64,000 nt of DNA. Origin: Pediococcus stilesii. GTDB lineage: Bacteria; Bacillota; Bacilli; Lactobacillales; Lactobacillaceae. Under the pieces are notes generated by a model, which saw only the letters and a list, made by a program, of their open reading frames with translations, did no database searches and was not told the DNA's origin. Below are positions 1-9,865 of this stretch, one piece after another. Made by a program: the position numbers and the translations under genes. Position 1 is the first letter of the stretch. Every line of letters begins with the position of its first letter. Location of the stretch: assembly GCF_001437075.1 (NCBI RefSeq), contig NZ_JQBX01000005.1, positions 48,292 through 112,291 on the forward strand. Direction: 5' to 3'.

Positions 1-1144
1 CGAAAACCCCAATCGCGTATAACGGAATTAAGAGTCCCGTTTGTCCGCCAAAGATTAAAATCAAAACGATGGCTCCGGCAGCTAGTGAGATAATCCCATT
101 GGAATATCCAAGTCGATCTCCGCGATCCATGTAAGCATGTGGCATAAATTTATCCTTTGCCAAATTGTAGGCCAACATTGGAAACGCTGAAAAACCAGTA
201 TTTGCAGCAACTGCCAAAATTAGGGCGGTTGCTAGCTGGAGGACGTAATAGAGAATTCCGTGTCCAAAAATGGTTACCCCAATTTGGGATAACACTGTCT
301 GAGAATCACTTGGAACAATCCCGCTGTAATACGCCAGGAACGTGATTCCAGCAAAGAATGAAGCTAAGATAAGCGACATAATTGCAAGGGTTCCAGCAGC
401 ATTCTTACGCCGCGGCTTCTTAAAGTTAGGCACGGCATTACTGATTGCTTCAACCCCGGTCAAAGAAGATGAACCTGATGATAAAGCCCTTAAGAATAAA
501 ATTACAGTCATTCCGGGAACAGCAGATCCAACGGCTGAAGCAGCGTGATATGTAATTTGTCCCGTGGCAATATTGTAGAGTCCTACTACAATCATAACTG
601 AAATTACGACAATAAATAAGTAAACCGGAATGGTTAAGAAACTTGCCGACTCCCGCAGTCCACGTAAATTTAGCGCCATAATCCCCAAAACAATTAAAAC
701 TGCAATCGCAACATGATACTTTTGCAGTGCCGGAATTGCAGAGGTAATCGCCTCCGTTCCCGAAGTCACACTTACCGCAACGGTTAACATGTAGTCAACC
801 AATAGCGATCCACCAGCAACTAAACCGGCGGAAGTCCCCCAGTTAGTGCTCGCTACGACATACGCACCACCACCGGAAGGATATGCCTTAATAATTTGGC
901 GGTATGAAACCGTGATTGCGAATAACAGTACTAAAACTATCGCTGCAATCGGAATTGAATACCAGGTTGCGGCCGCAGATAAAACCATTAATACCGAGAG
1001 AATTTCTTCGGTACCATATGCAATAGATGATAACGCATCTGAAGAAAGTAATGCGAGCGCCTTAAATTTTGTTAAAGCTTGGCCACTCTCATCTAAAGTT
1101 TTCAGAGGCTTACCAATTAAAATCCGTTTTAAATACGAAAACAT
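1..1144 (-). CDS. kimA: KimA-type APC-superfamily potassium transporter, cut by the window start
   Basis: The reading frame is open from an ATG at 1144 down to base 1, about 381 residues; the C-terminal part is outside the window. Seen: an N-terminus beginning MFSYLKRILIGKPLKTLDE, then a hydrophobic APC core with the segments LSSDALSSIAYGTEEIL, GGSLLVDYMLTVAVS, ALTGVEAISNAVPNF and AANTGFSAFPMLA. These closely follow, from memory, Bacillus subtilis KimA (YdaO), a high-affinity K+/H+ symporter inhibited by c-di-AMP through a cytoplasmic domain that would lie in the missing part. It acts in the plasma membrane. Some annotations call such proteins amino-acid permeases. DarA, a c-di-AMP receptor, is encoded at 52996. 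I see no c-di-AMP riboswitch upstream. Confidence 0.8.
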   Translation of the reverse strand, partial: MFSYLKRILIGKPLKTLDESGQALTKFKALALLSSDALSSIAYGTEEILSVLMVLSAAATWYSIPIAAIVLVLLFAITVSYRQIIKAYPSGGGAYVVASTNWGTSAGLVAGGSLLVDYMLTVAVSVTSGTEAITSAIPALQKYHVAIAVLIVLGIMALNLRGLRESASFLTIPVYLFIVVISVMIVVGLYNIATGQITYHAASAVGSAVPGMTVILFLRALSSGSSSLTGVEAISNAVPNFKKPRRKNAAGTLAIMSLILASFFAGITFLAYYSGIVPSDSQTVLSQIGVTIFGHGILYYVLQLATALILAVAANTGFSAFPMLAYNLAKDKFMPHAYMDRGDRLGYSNGIISLAAGAIVLILIFGGQTGLLIPLYAIGVF

Positions 1145-1498
1145 CTTTTACTCTCCGTTTCAAAAAATATGCAAATGAAATTCTACTCTAAATCTGCCGA
1201 ATTAGCTAGCATCTTTTTCATTATAATTTATATACTGATAATAACAGAATTTACCTTGATAGAGTGTAATTTACTTGTAATATATGGATTTTAACCGTTG
1301 TTTCTAAAAATTACAAAAATTTAAGCACAAAAAAATCCCGACAAGACGAGTTCTCACTCATTTCGTCGGGATTAATTTTAATTTAATTATTTAATAATTA
1401 CACATCTGGGTTAGTAAAGTTTAGCGCTGATTGGCTGAATATCCGGCGAATCTTGGCATTCTTCAAACCCTCAATGTTAAATCATTATTAATCACTTA
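1145..1498. other. Intergenic region between kimA and groEL
   Basis: This 354-base gap holds the groEL terminator (1329-1372) and the A+T-rich upstream region of kimA. A TATAAT-like -10 on the minus strand lies near 1220-1226, but I see no good -35. Just downstream of the groEL stop (about 1406-1480, minus strand) about 25 codons stay open and read like a protein tail (NIEGLKNAKIRRIFSQ...). This may be a gene remnant or chance. No complete gene is visible. Confidence 0.5.
1329..1372 (-). terminator. Intrinsic terminator of groESL
   Basis: On the minus strand an AATCCCGACGA arm pairs with a TCTTGTCGGGATT arm and is followed by a run of seven T. It lies about 130 bases past the groEL stop. Confidence 0.85.
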
Positions 1499-3142
<1,644 letters not shown>

Positions 3143-3152
3143 TTAAAATAAA

Positions 3153-3437
3153 TTATTCAACAACTGCAACTAAGTCCTTTTCATGGACAACTAAATATTT
3201 TTGATCTTCATATGAAACTTCTGTACCCGCATATTTATCATAAATTACGGTATCGCCCACTTTAACGTTCATTGGCAATGTTTCACCGTTTTCTAAAACA
3301 GTACCGTTACCGACAGCGATAATCTTTCCAGTTTGGGACTTTTCTTTAGCATTGCTTGCAAGCACAATGCCTCCGACAGTTTGTTCTTCTTCATCTTGAG
3401 CTTCTAATATAACGCGATCTCCTAATGGTTTTAACAC
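3153..3437 (-). CDS. groES: Co-chaperonin GroES (10 kDa)
   Basis: A 94-residue protein with the GroES signature at its start ([12 protein letters not shown]) and the mobile loop [15 protein letters not shown] near residues 18-32, which contacts GroEL. I chose the GTG at 3437: a GGAGG lies 7 bases before it and the protein then has the family length. The longer frame from 3485 would start inside the CIRCE operator. First gene of the groESL operon, 31 bases ahead of groEL. Confidence 0.96.
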   Translation of the reverse strand: MLKPLGDRVILEAQDEEEQTVGGIVLASNAKEKSQTGKIIAVGNGTVLENGETLPMNVKVGDTVIYDKYAGTEVSYEDQKYLVVHEKDLVAVVE

Positions 3438-3478
3438 GTGAATCCCTCCAAATATAGATACTTTACTGTAAGATATGT

Positions 3479-3505
3479 TTAGCACTCTTCATCTCTAAGT
3501 GCTAA
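3479..3505 (-). promoter_or_regulatory. CIRCE operator (HrcA binding site)
   Basis: The inverted repeat reads TTAGCACTC, nine bases, AAGTGCTAA on the plus strand. It is the CIRCE consensus with one mismatch in one arm. It sits between the promoter and the groES start, as expected for heat-inducible repression by HrcA. Confidence 0.95.
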
Positions 3506-3516
3506 CTACAAAGATA

Positions 3517-3544
3517 ACTATAACATGATTTTTTAAGATTGCAA
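3517..3544 (-). promoter_or_regulatory. groESL sigma-A promoter
   Basis: On the minus strand TTGCAA (3539-3544), a 16-base spacer, and TATAGT (3517-3522). The predicted transcript start falls close to the CIRCE element. Confidence 0.75.
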
Positions 3545-3592
3545 GCATTTTTGACCTTTACTAACCAAACAAATTTATCAGTGTTTTAAATA

Positions 3593-3601
3593 TGCTATAC
3601 T
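3593..3601 (+). promoter_or_regulatory. Extended -10 promoter of the CPBP gene
   Basis: TGC followed directly by TATACT is an extended -10. No strong -35 is seen. Its position rules out the upstream ATG at 3592 as the translation start. Confidence 0.6.
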
Positions 3602-3624
3602 ATCAAGAACAAAGGAGTGTCGAA

Positions 3625-4275
3625 ATGAAAATTGCTAAAAGTTCTATTTTAACTTTAATTACTTATTTCATTATTTTTTTACTTCCAAGTGTGCTAAACA
3701 CGTTTATCAACCTTGGTGCGTCCTTTATCTGGGTTGAAACAGTTGATTATCTTTTAGGTGCGGTGATCCTATCCTTTATTAGTTTTAAAACAAACGAAAT
3801 TAATCGAATTGAATCCAATCGTGGCTCACTATTTCGAGCATTGTTATGGGGAATCATTGGAACGGCGTTGGTAATTTTAATTCAATTTGCCATTAGTTAT
3901 TTAACGCTTGTCCTAGGAAAAAATCCGACGTCTGCAAACACCGCCACTTTGGTCACCTTAGCCAAGACGAATCCGTTTTTTATTTTGGCGATTACGGTGG
4001 GAGCTCCAATCATGGAAGAGCTTGTCTTTAGAAAGGTTCTTTTTGGTAATTTAAGTGCCCTACTTGGACTCACCTCCAACCTTGGTTTTACCATCATGGC
4101 CATTATCTCAAGTCTGGCCTTTGCTTTTATGCATAATGATGGTCATATCTTTTTATACGCCGCTATCGGGCTCTTATTCTGCTGGTTGTATAAAAAAACA
4201 GGACGTATCCAATCTTCAATGATTGCACACATCCTGATGAACGCCGTGGTTGTTTTACCATTATTTTTAAAGTAG
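3625..4275 (+). CDS. CPBP family intramembrane metalloprotease
   Basis: A 216-residue, very hydrophobic protein with about six to eight membrane spans. Seen: the family motifs EELVFR (E131, E132, R136), FAFMH with H170, and HILMN with H202 and N206. These are the metal ligands and catalytic residues of the CAAX protease/bacteriocin-processing (Abi) family. In lactobacilli such proteins are linked to bacteriocin self-immunity or membrane protein processing, but no bacteriocin gene is near. The start at 3625 follows AAAGGAG at good distance. It is a single-gene plus-strand unit diverging from groESL. Substrate unknown. Confidence 0.85.
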   Translation: MKIAKSSILTLITYFIIFLLPSVLNTFINLGASFIWVETVDYLLGAVILSFISFKTNEINRIESNRGSLFRALLWGIIGTALVILIQFAISYLTLVLGKNPTSANTATLVTLAKTNPFFILAITVGAPIMEELVFRKVLFGNLSALLGLTSNLGFTIMAIISSLAFAFMHNDGHIFLYAAIGLLFCWLYKKTGRIQSSMIAHILMNAVVVLPLFLK

Positions 4276-4334
4276 AACAAATATAATTCTACCGTACCTT
4301 TTCAAGAATTATCTTTTTTAAAAGTTTCCACAAT

Positions 4335-4381
4335 ATCTGTTGCTAGTAGATTGAGCTGATTACTAGCAACAGATTTTTTTA
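4335..4381 (+). terminator. Intrinsic terminator after the CPBP gene
   Basis: A perfect 14-bp stem (ATCTGTTGCTAGTA with TACTAGCAACAGAT) with a 12-base loop and seven T. It lies just past livF on the other strand and may also slow minus-strand readthrough. Confidence 0.9.
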
Positions 4382-4401
4382 TTGGGCTGTACACTACTTA
4401 T

Positions 4402-5106
4402 TCAACCTCCCAGATAAGCCTTTTGAACTTCCACATTCGCGAGTAATTCTTTTCCGCTTCCAGTCATCTTAACTTCTCCTGAGGCTAACACGTAGGCTCG
4501 ATCAGAAATTGACAACGCCTTTTTTGCATTTTGCTCAATCAATAAAACTGTCGTGCCCTGTTGATTAATTTTTTGAATAATATCAAATATTTCGTTAATA
4601 AAAATCGGCGAGAGACCCATAGAAGGCTCATCTAACAAAATCAATTTAGGCTTTGCCATTAATGCTCGCGCCATTGCTAACATTTGTTGTTCTCCACCGG
4701 ATAACGTCGCAGCATCTTGATTAATTCGATCTTTTAAAATCGGAAATCGTTCAAATATTTCATCAAGGTTTGCTTTAATTTTGGCTTTGTTTTTTATTAA
4801 GAAAGCTCCCATTTGCAAATTTTCTTTGACGGACATCCCAGGAAATATATGTCGCCCCTCAGGCACCTGTGAAATTCCTTCAGCGACAATTCTTGGTGCA
4901 CCATGCCGTTTGATATTCGTCCCTAAATATGTAATCTCACCATTTTTAGGTCGTAATAGTCCTGATATCGTTTTGAGAATGGTTGTTTTGCCTGCACCAT
5001 TTGATCCAATCAAAGAGACAATCTCGCCCTCGTCTATCTCAAAACTAACTTTTTTGACGGCATTAATCACACCATAATTAACAGATAAATCGTTGACTGT
5101 TAGCAT
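4402..5106 (-). CDS. livF: Branched-chain amino acid ABC transporter ATPase LivF
   Basis: A 234-residue ABC ATPase. Seen: Walker A GSNGAGKT (residues 34-41), signature LSGGEQ (135-140), Walker B ending LILLDEP (D159, E160), and the LivF-type phrase VPEGRHIFPGMSVKENL. It powers high-affinity import of leucine, isoleucine and valine with LivG at the inner face of the membrane. Last gene of livJHMGF, 2 bases after livG. RBS GAGGTGTAGGG precedes the ATG. Substrate is assigned from operon composition, supported by the Leu/Val-rich leader peptide upstream. Confidence 0.93.
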   Translation of the reverse strand: MLTVNDLSVNYGVINAVKKVSFEIDEGEIVSLIGSNGAGKTTILKTISGLLRPKNGEITYLGTNIKRHGAPRIVAEGISQVPEGRHIFPGMSVKENLQMGAFLIKNKAKIKANLDEIFERFPILKDRINQDAATLSGGEQQMLAMARALMAKPKLILLDEPSMGLSPIFINEIFDIIQKINQQGTTVLLIEQNAKKALSISDRAYVLASGEVKMTGSGKELLANVEVQKAYLGG

Positions 5107-5108
5107 CC

Positions 5109-5888
5109 CTACACCTCTTCACCTAAATATGCTTTAATTACTTGATCATTATCTTGAATCTCAGCCGGAGTTCCTTCAGCCAATAGGGAACCATGGTCCA
5201 AAACATAAATTCTCTCTGCGACATTCATTACTAGCGACATGTCGTGTTCGATCAGTAAAATTGTAATTTGAAACATTTTTTGCACCTTAATAATTAGCCT
5301 CGTTAAGTCTGCGGTCTCTTCCGGATTCATCCCAGCAGCTGGTTCATCTAAAAATAATATTTGAGGATTTGTTGCAAGCGTCCGCACGATTTCTAATCGG
5401 CGCTGAATTCCATAAGGTAGATTTTTAGCCTTTGTTTCAGCTTGTTTCTCTAGGTTAAAAATCGTCAATAGTTTTAATGCCTCATCTTTCATCATCTGCT
5501 CTTTTTTGTAAAATGCTGGAGTACGGAAAATCGAGGAAAAGAAGTTTTCATTAAAACGATCGGTCATTGCCACCATGACGTTTTCAACCACCGTCATCTC
5601 TTTAAAAAGCCGAATATTTTGAAAAGTTCGTGCTAAACCCATTTGTGCAATTTGACTAGCCTTTTTTCCATTTAACGTGACGGCTCCATTCCTTCCGTCT
5701 AAAACGATTGAGCCTGAAGATGCTGATATTACGCCTGTTAATAAATTAAATAAAGTCGTTTTTCCTGCTCCGTTTGGGCCAATTAAAGCAACCAACTCAT
5801 TTTGATTTAAATGCATCGAAACATTCGAAACGGCAGTCAATCCCCCAAATTTTTTCGCTAAGTTATCAATCTTAAGTAGTCCAGCCAT
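5109..5888 (-). CDS. livG: Branched-chain amino acid ABC transporter ATPase LivG
   Basis: A 259-residue ABC ATPase with Walker A GPNGAGKT (37-44), the LivG-type insert after MGLARTFQNIRLF, an unusual signature YGIQRRLE in place of LSGGQ (common in LivG), and Walker B ILFLDEPAAGMN. It pairs with LivF in the nucleotide-binding dimer. The start overlaps the livM stop (TGATG), so translation is probably coupled. The RBS AGGAAGGAAG lies upstream. Confidence 0.93.
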   Translation of the reverse strand: MAGLLKIDNLAKKFGGLTAVSNVSMHLNQNELVALIGPNGAGKTTLFNLLTGVISASSGSIVLDGRNGAVTLNGKKASQIAQMGLARTFQNIRLFKEMTVVENVMVAMTDRFNENFFSSIFRTPAFYKKEQMMKDEALKLLTIFNLEKQAETKAKNLPYGIQRRLEIVRTLATNPQILFLDEPAAGMNPEETADLTRLIIKVQKMFQITILLIEHDMSLVMNVAERIYVLDHGSLLAEGTPAEIQDNDQVIKAYLGEEV

Positions 5889-6844
5889 CAGATTACTTCC
5901 TTCCTACTTTTAATTTTTTTAAAGATGCTCTTGATCGAAAGTTCTTTTGTTCCCAGCAGTCCCGATGGTTTAAAAACCATGATCAAAATTAAAGCAAGTG
6001 CGTAGATGACCATTCGAAGTGCTCCAAAATTCTGTAGAATCGTATCAATTACACCCAGAGCAATTGCGGCAACAAAGGTTCCCGTTATACTGCCAATTCC
6101 ACCAAGCACGACGATGATTAAAACTGAAATAGATTCCATTATTCCAAATTCACTTGGTGCAATTGTTTGTAAATAGGACGCGTGCAACGAGCCGGCGATT
6201 GCTGCCGTTGCCGCACCAAAAACAAATGCCGCTAGCTTCCACTTAAAAACATTCACGCCAACTGATTCTGCAGCAATTTCATCTTCGCGAACGGCAATCA
6301 CTGCGCGTCCGTCGCGACTGTGGATAAAATTGGTTAACACAATTGTTGTTATGCACACCATAATGTACACGGTTGGCCACGATGCAAACTGTGGAATATT
6401 AAAAATGCCCGCTGCGCCACCCGTAATTTTCATATTGTTAATCACAATTCGAATAATTTCAGCCGCGCCCATTGTTGCAATTGCCAGATAATCACCACGT
6501 AGGCGTAACGTCGGAATCCCAACTATCAACGCAATCACGACGGATAAAATAATACCAACTATCAGTGAAAGGTAAAAACCGCTTCCCCCACTTACAGAGC
6601 TTGTAATAATGGCTGTTGCATACGCTCCGACCGCCATAAAACCCGCATGTCCTAACGAAAATTGTCCCGCAAAGCCAATCACCAAATTTAGACCGGTTGC
6701 TAAAATAATATTGATCCCAATTGTCACTAGCATATTTTCAATAAATGTATTAACTATTCCGACCAGAATTAAAGTATTAATCATGTAAAAGCCAGCGGCC
6801 ATAATAATTAACCATGTAATATTGTATTTAAAATTATCTCTCAT
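5888..6844 (-). CDS. livM: Branched-chain amino acid ABC transporter permease LivM
   Basis: About 318 residues, eight to ten hydrophobic segments. Seen: the LivM phrase GLNLVIGFAGQFSLGHAGFMAVGAY and GGIGSITGTFVAA, typical of this permease family. It forms the membrane channel with LivH. The GTG at 6853 is too close to the livH stop. I chose the ATG at 6844 because AGGTGG lies 5 bases before it; the ATG at 6847 is also possible. Four-gene overlap or near-overlap shows a single transcript. Confidence 0.92.
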   Translation of the reverse strand: MRDNFKYNITWLIIMAAGFYMINTLILVGIVNTFIENMLVTIGINIILATGLNLVIGFAGQFSLGHAGFMAVGAYATAIITSSVSGGSGFYLSLIVGIILSVVIALIVGIPTLRLRGDYLAIATMGAAEIIRIVINNMKITGGAAGIFNIPQFASWPTVYIMVCITTIVLTNFIHSRDGRAVIAVREDEIAAESVGVNVFKWKLAAFVFGAATAAIAGSLHASYLQTIAPSEFGIMESISVLIIVVLGGIGSITGTFVAAIALGVIDTILQNFGALRMVIYALALILIMVFKPSGLLGTKELSIKSIFKKIKSRKEVI

Positions 6845-6853
6845 CATCGCCAC

Positions 6854-7732
6854 CTACACTTTTTCTTTAACATTTTTACCGAAAATTCCGGCTGGCAGAA
6901 TTAACAAAATAGCAATTAGTACAACGTAGACGACCGCATCCTTGTATGCGGAAAGACCGATAGCTTGAAAGAAAGTTTCTAGAACCCCAATCAAGAATCC
7001 CCCCACTGCGGCCCCTGGAACTGATCCAATTCCACCAAGAACAGCAGCAATAAAAGCTTTAATTCCTGGTGTCATTCCCATCAATGGGTCAATTGAATTA
7101 TAGTAAAGCCCAATCAGCACCCCAGCGGCACCAGCCAATGCAGATCCTAGTGCAAATGTAAAAGAAATTGTATGATTTATGTTAATTCCTACAAGTTCAG
7201 CCGCATCGGCATCGACCGAAACAGCACGCATCGCTTTGCCCATCTTGGTTTTTTTGATGATCACTTGCAGTAAAACCATCAGAACACACGAAGTAACCAG
7301 AATTAAAATTTGAATATTGGAAATCAGTACACCACCAACGTCAAAGCTATGCTGTTTAATCACCTGTGGAAAACTTCGCGTATTTGATGAAAATGAGTAT
7401 GACATTCCATTTTCTAGTAAATATGAAACACCAATTGCCGTAATCAAGGCCGTAATCCTTGGTGAATGCCTTAGGGGTCGATAAGCAAAATATTCAATGG
7501 TAACTCCACTAATTGCACCAATAACCATTGAACTCAGTAGTGCAGCGATAAAATTAAAGTGCCATTCATTAATGACATAAAAGCCCCAGAAAGCCCCTAA
7601 CATATAGATATCACCATGGGCAAAATTAATTAACTTAATAATTCCGTAAACCATAGTATAACCTAACGCAAGCAACGCGTAGATGCTTCCAAGAGAAAGG
7701 CCATTGATAATTTGTTGAAAAATTATTTGCAA
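6854..7732 (-). CDS. livH: Branched-chain amino acid ABC transporter permease LivH
   Basis: About 292 residues, membrane-embedded. Seen: the family opening QQIINGLSLGSIYALLALGYTMVYGI, KLINFAHGDIYMLGAF and GGIGSVPGAAVGGFLIG. Partner of LivM. I prefer the TTG start at 7732: a GGAGG lies 7 bases before it and the protein then matches the family length. An ATG at 7747 would add five residues but has no clear RBS. Confidence 0.9.
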   Translation of the reverse strand: MQIIFQQIINGLSLGSIYALLALGYTMVYGIIKLINFAHGDIYMLGAFWGFYVINEWHFNFIAALLSSMVIGAISGVTIEYFAYRPLRHSPRITALITAIGVSYLLENGMSYSFSSNTRSFPQVIKQHSFDVGGVLISNIQILILVTSCVLMVLLQVIIKKTKMGKAMRAVSVDADAAELVGININHTISFTFALGSALAGAAGVLIGLYYNSIDPLMGMTPGIKAFIAAVLGGIGSVPGAAVGGFLIGVLETFFQAIGLSAYKDAVVYVVLIAILLILPAGIFGKNVKEKV

Positions 7733-7773
7733 AACATTTTCCTCCATCAAAATTAAGGTAGTGATATTTTCGC

Positions 7774-8970
7774 CTATTTAATTTCTGTTGTTTTAGAAAC
7801 TTTTCCATTTGTAAGCTGTTCAACCACGATTGGTTTTTCGGGATCATGTTTGCTGTCAACCGTAATATTGCCCGCCACTCCTTTGACATCCTTCAATTTA
7901 GCAAGTCCTTCGGCAACTTTTTCAGAATCTGCCGAATTTTCCTTTTCGATGGCTGCTTTGATCATGTAAACAGAGTCGTATGCCAATGCTGAAAATGTAG
8001 GCGCTTCCGAACCGTATTTTGCTTTATATTCTTTCATAAATCCTTTTGCCGTTGCACTTGTGGACGCCGCCTTTGCGGAAAATGGTGTGGTGTAATAGAT
8101 TTTACTTGCATTGTTGTTGCCGGCAATCTTAGCAAGTTTTGGATCAGCCATTCCATCTGATCCAATAATTGGAACTTTAATTCCGGCTTCACGAGCTTGT
8201 TTAATGATCGTTCCAATTTCTGTGTAGTAACCAGGTACATAGATTGCATCAACTTTCTTGGACTTAAACGACGTTAGCACAGCATTAAAATCCTTATCGC
8301 CTTCGGAGAAGTACTGTGTATCAACAACTTTTCCACTAAATGACTTTTTAAATGCTTTTGCCAAACCAGTTCCATAATCGCTAGAATTATCAGCAAATAT
8401 TGCAACCCGTTTAGCTTTCAAATTATTAGAAACAAATTTTGCCGCGGTGTTACCTTGAAAATTATTTTGAAAACATGCTCGGAAAACATATTTTTGCGTT
8501 TTTCCATTTTTCATCAGAGTATAACTAGGATCAGTCGCCGATGGACTGACACTTGGGACTCCAGCTTTTGTAATGTTTGGAATTTGTGCCGTTCCTGCAT
8601 TGGTTGTTGCAGGTCCAACAATGGCAGAAACCTTGTCATTATTGGCAAGTTGCGCTGCTACAGATGCTGATGTATTATTCGAAGTTTTATTATCTTTGAC
8701 GATCAATTTAATCTTTTTCTTCTTCCCATCCACGTTGATACCGCCTTGCCGATTAATTTCATCAACCGCAATCTGAATTCCTTGTTTTTGCTGTTGTCCA
8801 TACCCACCGGCTGCGCCCGATAGCTCCATATTTTCGCCAATTTTGATTATGCTTCCAGTCGCTTGATTGCCTTTGCTCGTTGTCTTGGCTGTGCTACAAG
8901 CTGCAAAAATTACAGTTGTAGCAGTAATTGATGCAATATACATAAATTTCTTAACAATATTCTTTTTCAT
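7774..8970 (-). CDS. livJ: Branched-chain amino acid-binding lipoprotein LivJ/LivK
   Basis: A 398-residue extracellular binding protein. Seen: a lipoprotein signal peptide with lipobox FAAC and lipidated Cys25, then a Leu/Ile/Val-binding periplasmic-type I fold (IKIGENMELSGAAGGYGQQQ, VSAIVGPATTNAGTAQIPN, SPSATDPSYT, RVAIFADNSSDYGTGLAKAF, VDAIYVPGYYTEIGTIIKQAREAG). It captures the amino acid outside the cell and delivers it to LivHM. First structural gene after the leader/attenuator region; 24 or more bases separate it from livH. Confidence 0.93.
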   Translation of the reverse strand: MKKNIVKKFMYIASITATTVIFAACSTAKTTSKGNQATGSIIKIGENMELSGAAGGYGQQQKQGIQIAVDEINRQGGINVDGKKKKIKLIVKDNKTSNNTSASVAAQLANNDKVSAIVGPATTNAGTAQIPNITKAGVPSVSPSATDPSYTLMKNGKTQKYVFRACFQNNFQGNTAAKFVSNNLKAKRVAIFADNSSDYGTGLAKAFKKSFSGKVVDTQYFSEGDKDFNAVLTSFKSKKVDAIYVPGYYTEIGTIIKQAREAGIKVPIIGSDGMADPKLAKIAGNNNASKIYYTTPFSAKAASTSATAKGFMKEYKAKYGSEAPTFSALAYDSVYMIKAAIEKENSADSEKVAEGLAKLKDVKGVAGNITVDSKHDPEKPIVVEQLTNGKVSKTTEIK

Positions 8971-9044
8971 GACTGATTCCTACTTTCCATTTCTAATAAT
9001 TTTTAATAAATTCAAATCAACCCACGCAATCCTCCCATTTTATG

Positions 9045-9083
9045 AAATAAAAAAGACCCCATTCTTCAACGAATGGGGTCTTT
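9045..9083 (-). terminator. Attenuator terminator in the liv leader
   Basis: On the minus strand a perfect 13-bp stem (AAAGACCCCATTC with GAATGGGGTCTTT), a 6-base loop and a T-run. It lies between the leader-peptide ORF and livJ, so the liv transcript must read through it. This suits premature termination control. Confidence 0.85.
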
Positions 9084-9155
9084 GTCGTGCTATCAGCCCT
9101 CATCATTAAAGACGCAAATAAGGGCTCAACTTTTTGTTTGTAATTAGATAGCGGG

Positions 9156-9263
9156 CTATCTTACAACCAATGTCGGGTCCTTGATCTTTAATAATAAGGC
9201 TAAATCTTGATAATTGGAGATCGCCGCATAAGCGGAGTTGTTCATTTCATATAGTTTATTCAT
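9156..9263 (-). CDS. Putative liv leader peptide (35 aa)
   Basis: A 35-codon ORF on the same strand as the liv operon, with a near-perfect SD (AAGGAGGT) 7-8 bases before its ATG. The peptide begins MNKLYEMNNSAYAA, and its second half, DLALLLKIKDPTLVVR, is dense in Leu, Ile and Val. The last codons and stop lie in a hairpin (AGATAGC with GCTATCT, 9153-9166), and two further hairpins follow, the last being a terminator. Infer: ribosome stalling at Leu/Val/Ile codons when these are scarce prevents termination and turns on livJHMGF. The exact alternate pairing is not resolved. The peptide itself probably has no other function. Confidence 0.7.
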   Translation of the reverse strand: MNKLYEMNNSAYAAISNYQDLALLLKIKDPTLVVR

Positions 9264-9305
9264 AGCGGGGACCTCCTTATCTTGATTCATTAATTTATGT
9301 TTCAA

Positions 9306-9334
9306 AGTATATCTTTAGTTTAATCTAATGTCAA
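9306..9334 (-). promoter_or_regulatory. Promoter of the liv operon
   Basis: TTGACA (9329-9334), 17 bases, TATACT (9306-9311) on the minus strand: a near-consensus sigma-A promoter. It gives a leader of about 330 bases before livJ. Confidence 0.9.
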
Positions 9335-9370
9335 TCGTTTTTTAATTATTTTCTAATCAAATGATAATTA

Positions 9371-9850
9371 TTATTCCTCATCCTCATGACTCGCGGCTTT
9401 GGTGAATCTTTTTTTTAACTCATTTCCAATTCTTCTTTGAAGTCGATCAATTAGCTCAGCCATTAAGAAGCCGATTCCAATCGAACCCGCAATTTCGCCA
9501 ACTTCCATCATAAAGTGAATTGCCAAGTCATTATGTGATAGGGCAAAATTTCTGATCATTTGATAAGCCTGCCCACCAGGCACCAGTGGTACGATTCCTG
9601 GAATGTTAAAAATAATCATTGGCATTTTCATCCTACGTGCCGCAAACAGGCTGAGAAGTGCGATAACGGTCGTTGCTGTTAGTGCACTAAGAGCTAAACC
9701 AAGGTGAACTTGAAGCATCACCCAGTAAATCGTCCAAGAAACACCACCAATGATTCCAGCCACAATCAACGCTCGATGAGGAATATTAATGATAATCCCA
9801 AAGCCAATTGTCGCAATTCCTGCCATAAAGAACTCCAATAATAATTGCAT
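9371..9850 (-). CDS. Threonine/serine exporter, C-terminal-type subunit (ThrE_2/YjjB-like)
   Basis: A 159-residue membrane protein with four to five hydrophobic segments and the phrase PGIVPLVPGGQAYQM, which marks the small (DUF3815, YjjB-like) half of ThrE-type exporters. The other half is encoded just upstream, 15 bases away, and the two probably form one exporter. ThrE of Corynebacterium exports threonine and serine; E. coli YjjPB was linked to succinate export. The true substrate is therefore open. The highly charged C-tail (KKRFTKAASHEDEE) is cytoplasmic. RBS GGGGGATTAGG precedes the ATG. Confidence 0.85.
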   Translation of the reverse strand: MQLLLEFFMAGIATIGFGIIINIPHRALIVAGIIGGVSWTIYWVMLQVHLGLALSALTATTVIALLSLFAARRMKMPMIIFNIPGIVPLVPGGQAYQMIRNFALSHNDLAIHFMMEVGEIAGSIGIGFLMAELIDRLQRRIGNELKKRFTKAASHEDEE

Positions 9851-9865
9851 TGCCTAATCCCCCGT

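Noticed and set aside
1145..1328. c-di-AMP (ydaO) riboswitch upstream of kimA
   Set aside because: No conserved aptamer segments or terminator are seen before the kimA start.
7635..7889. 84-codon frame antisense or offset to livH/livJ
   Set aside because: It overlaps two real genes on the same strand in another frame, has no RBS and an unlikely composition.
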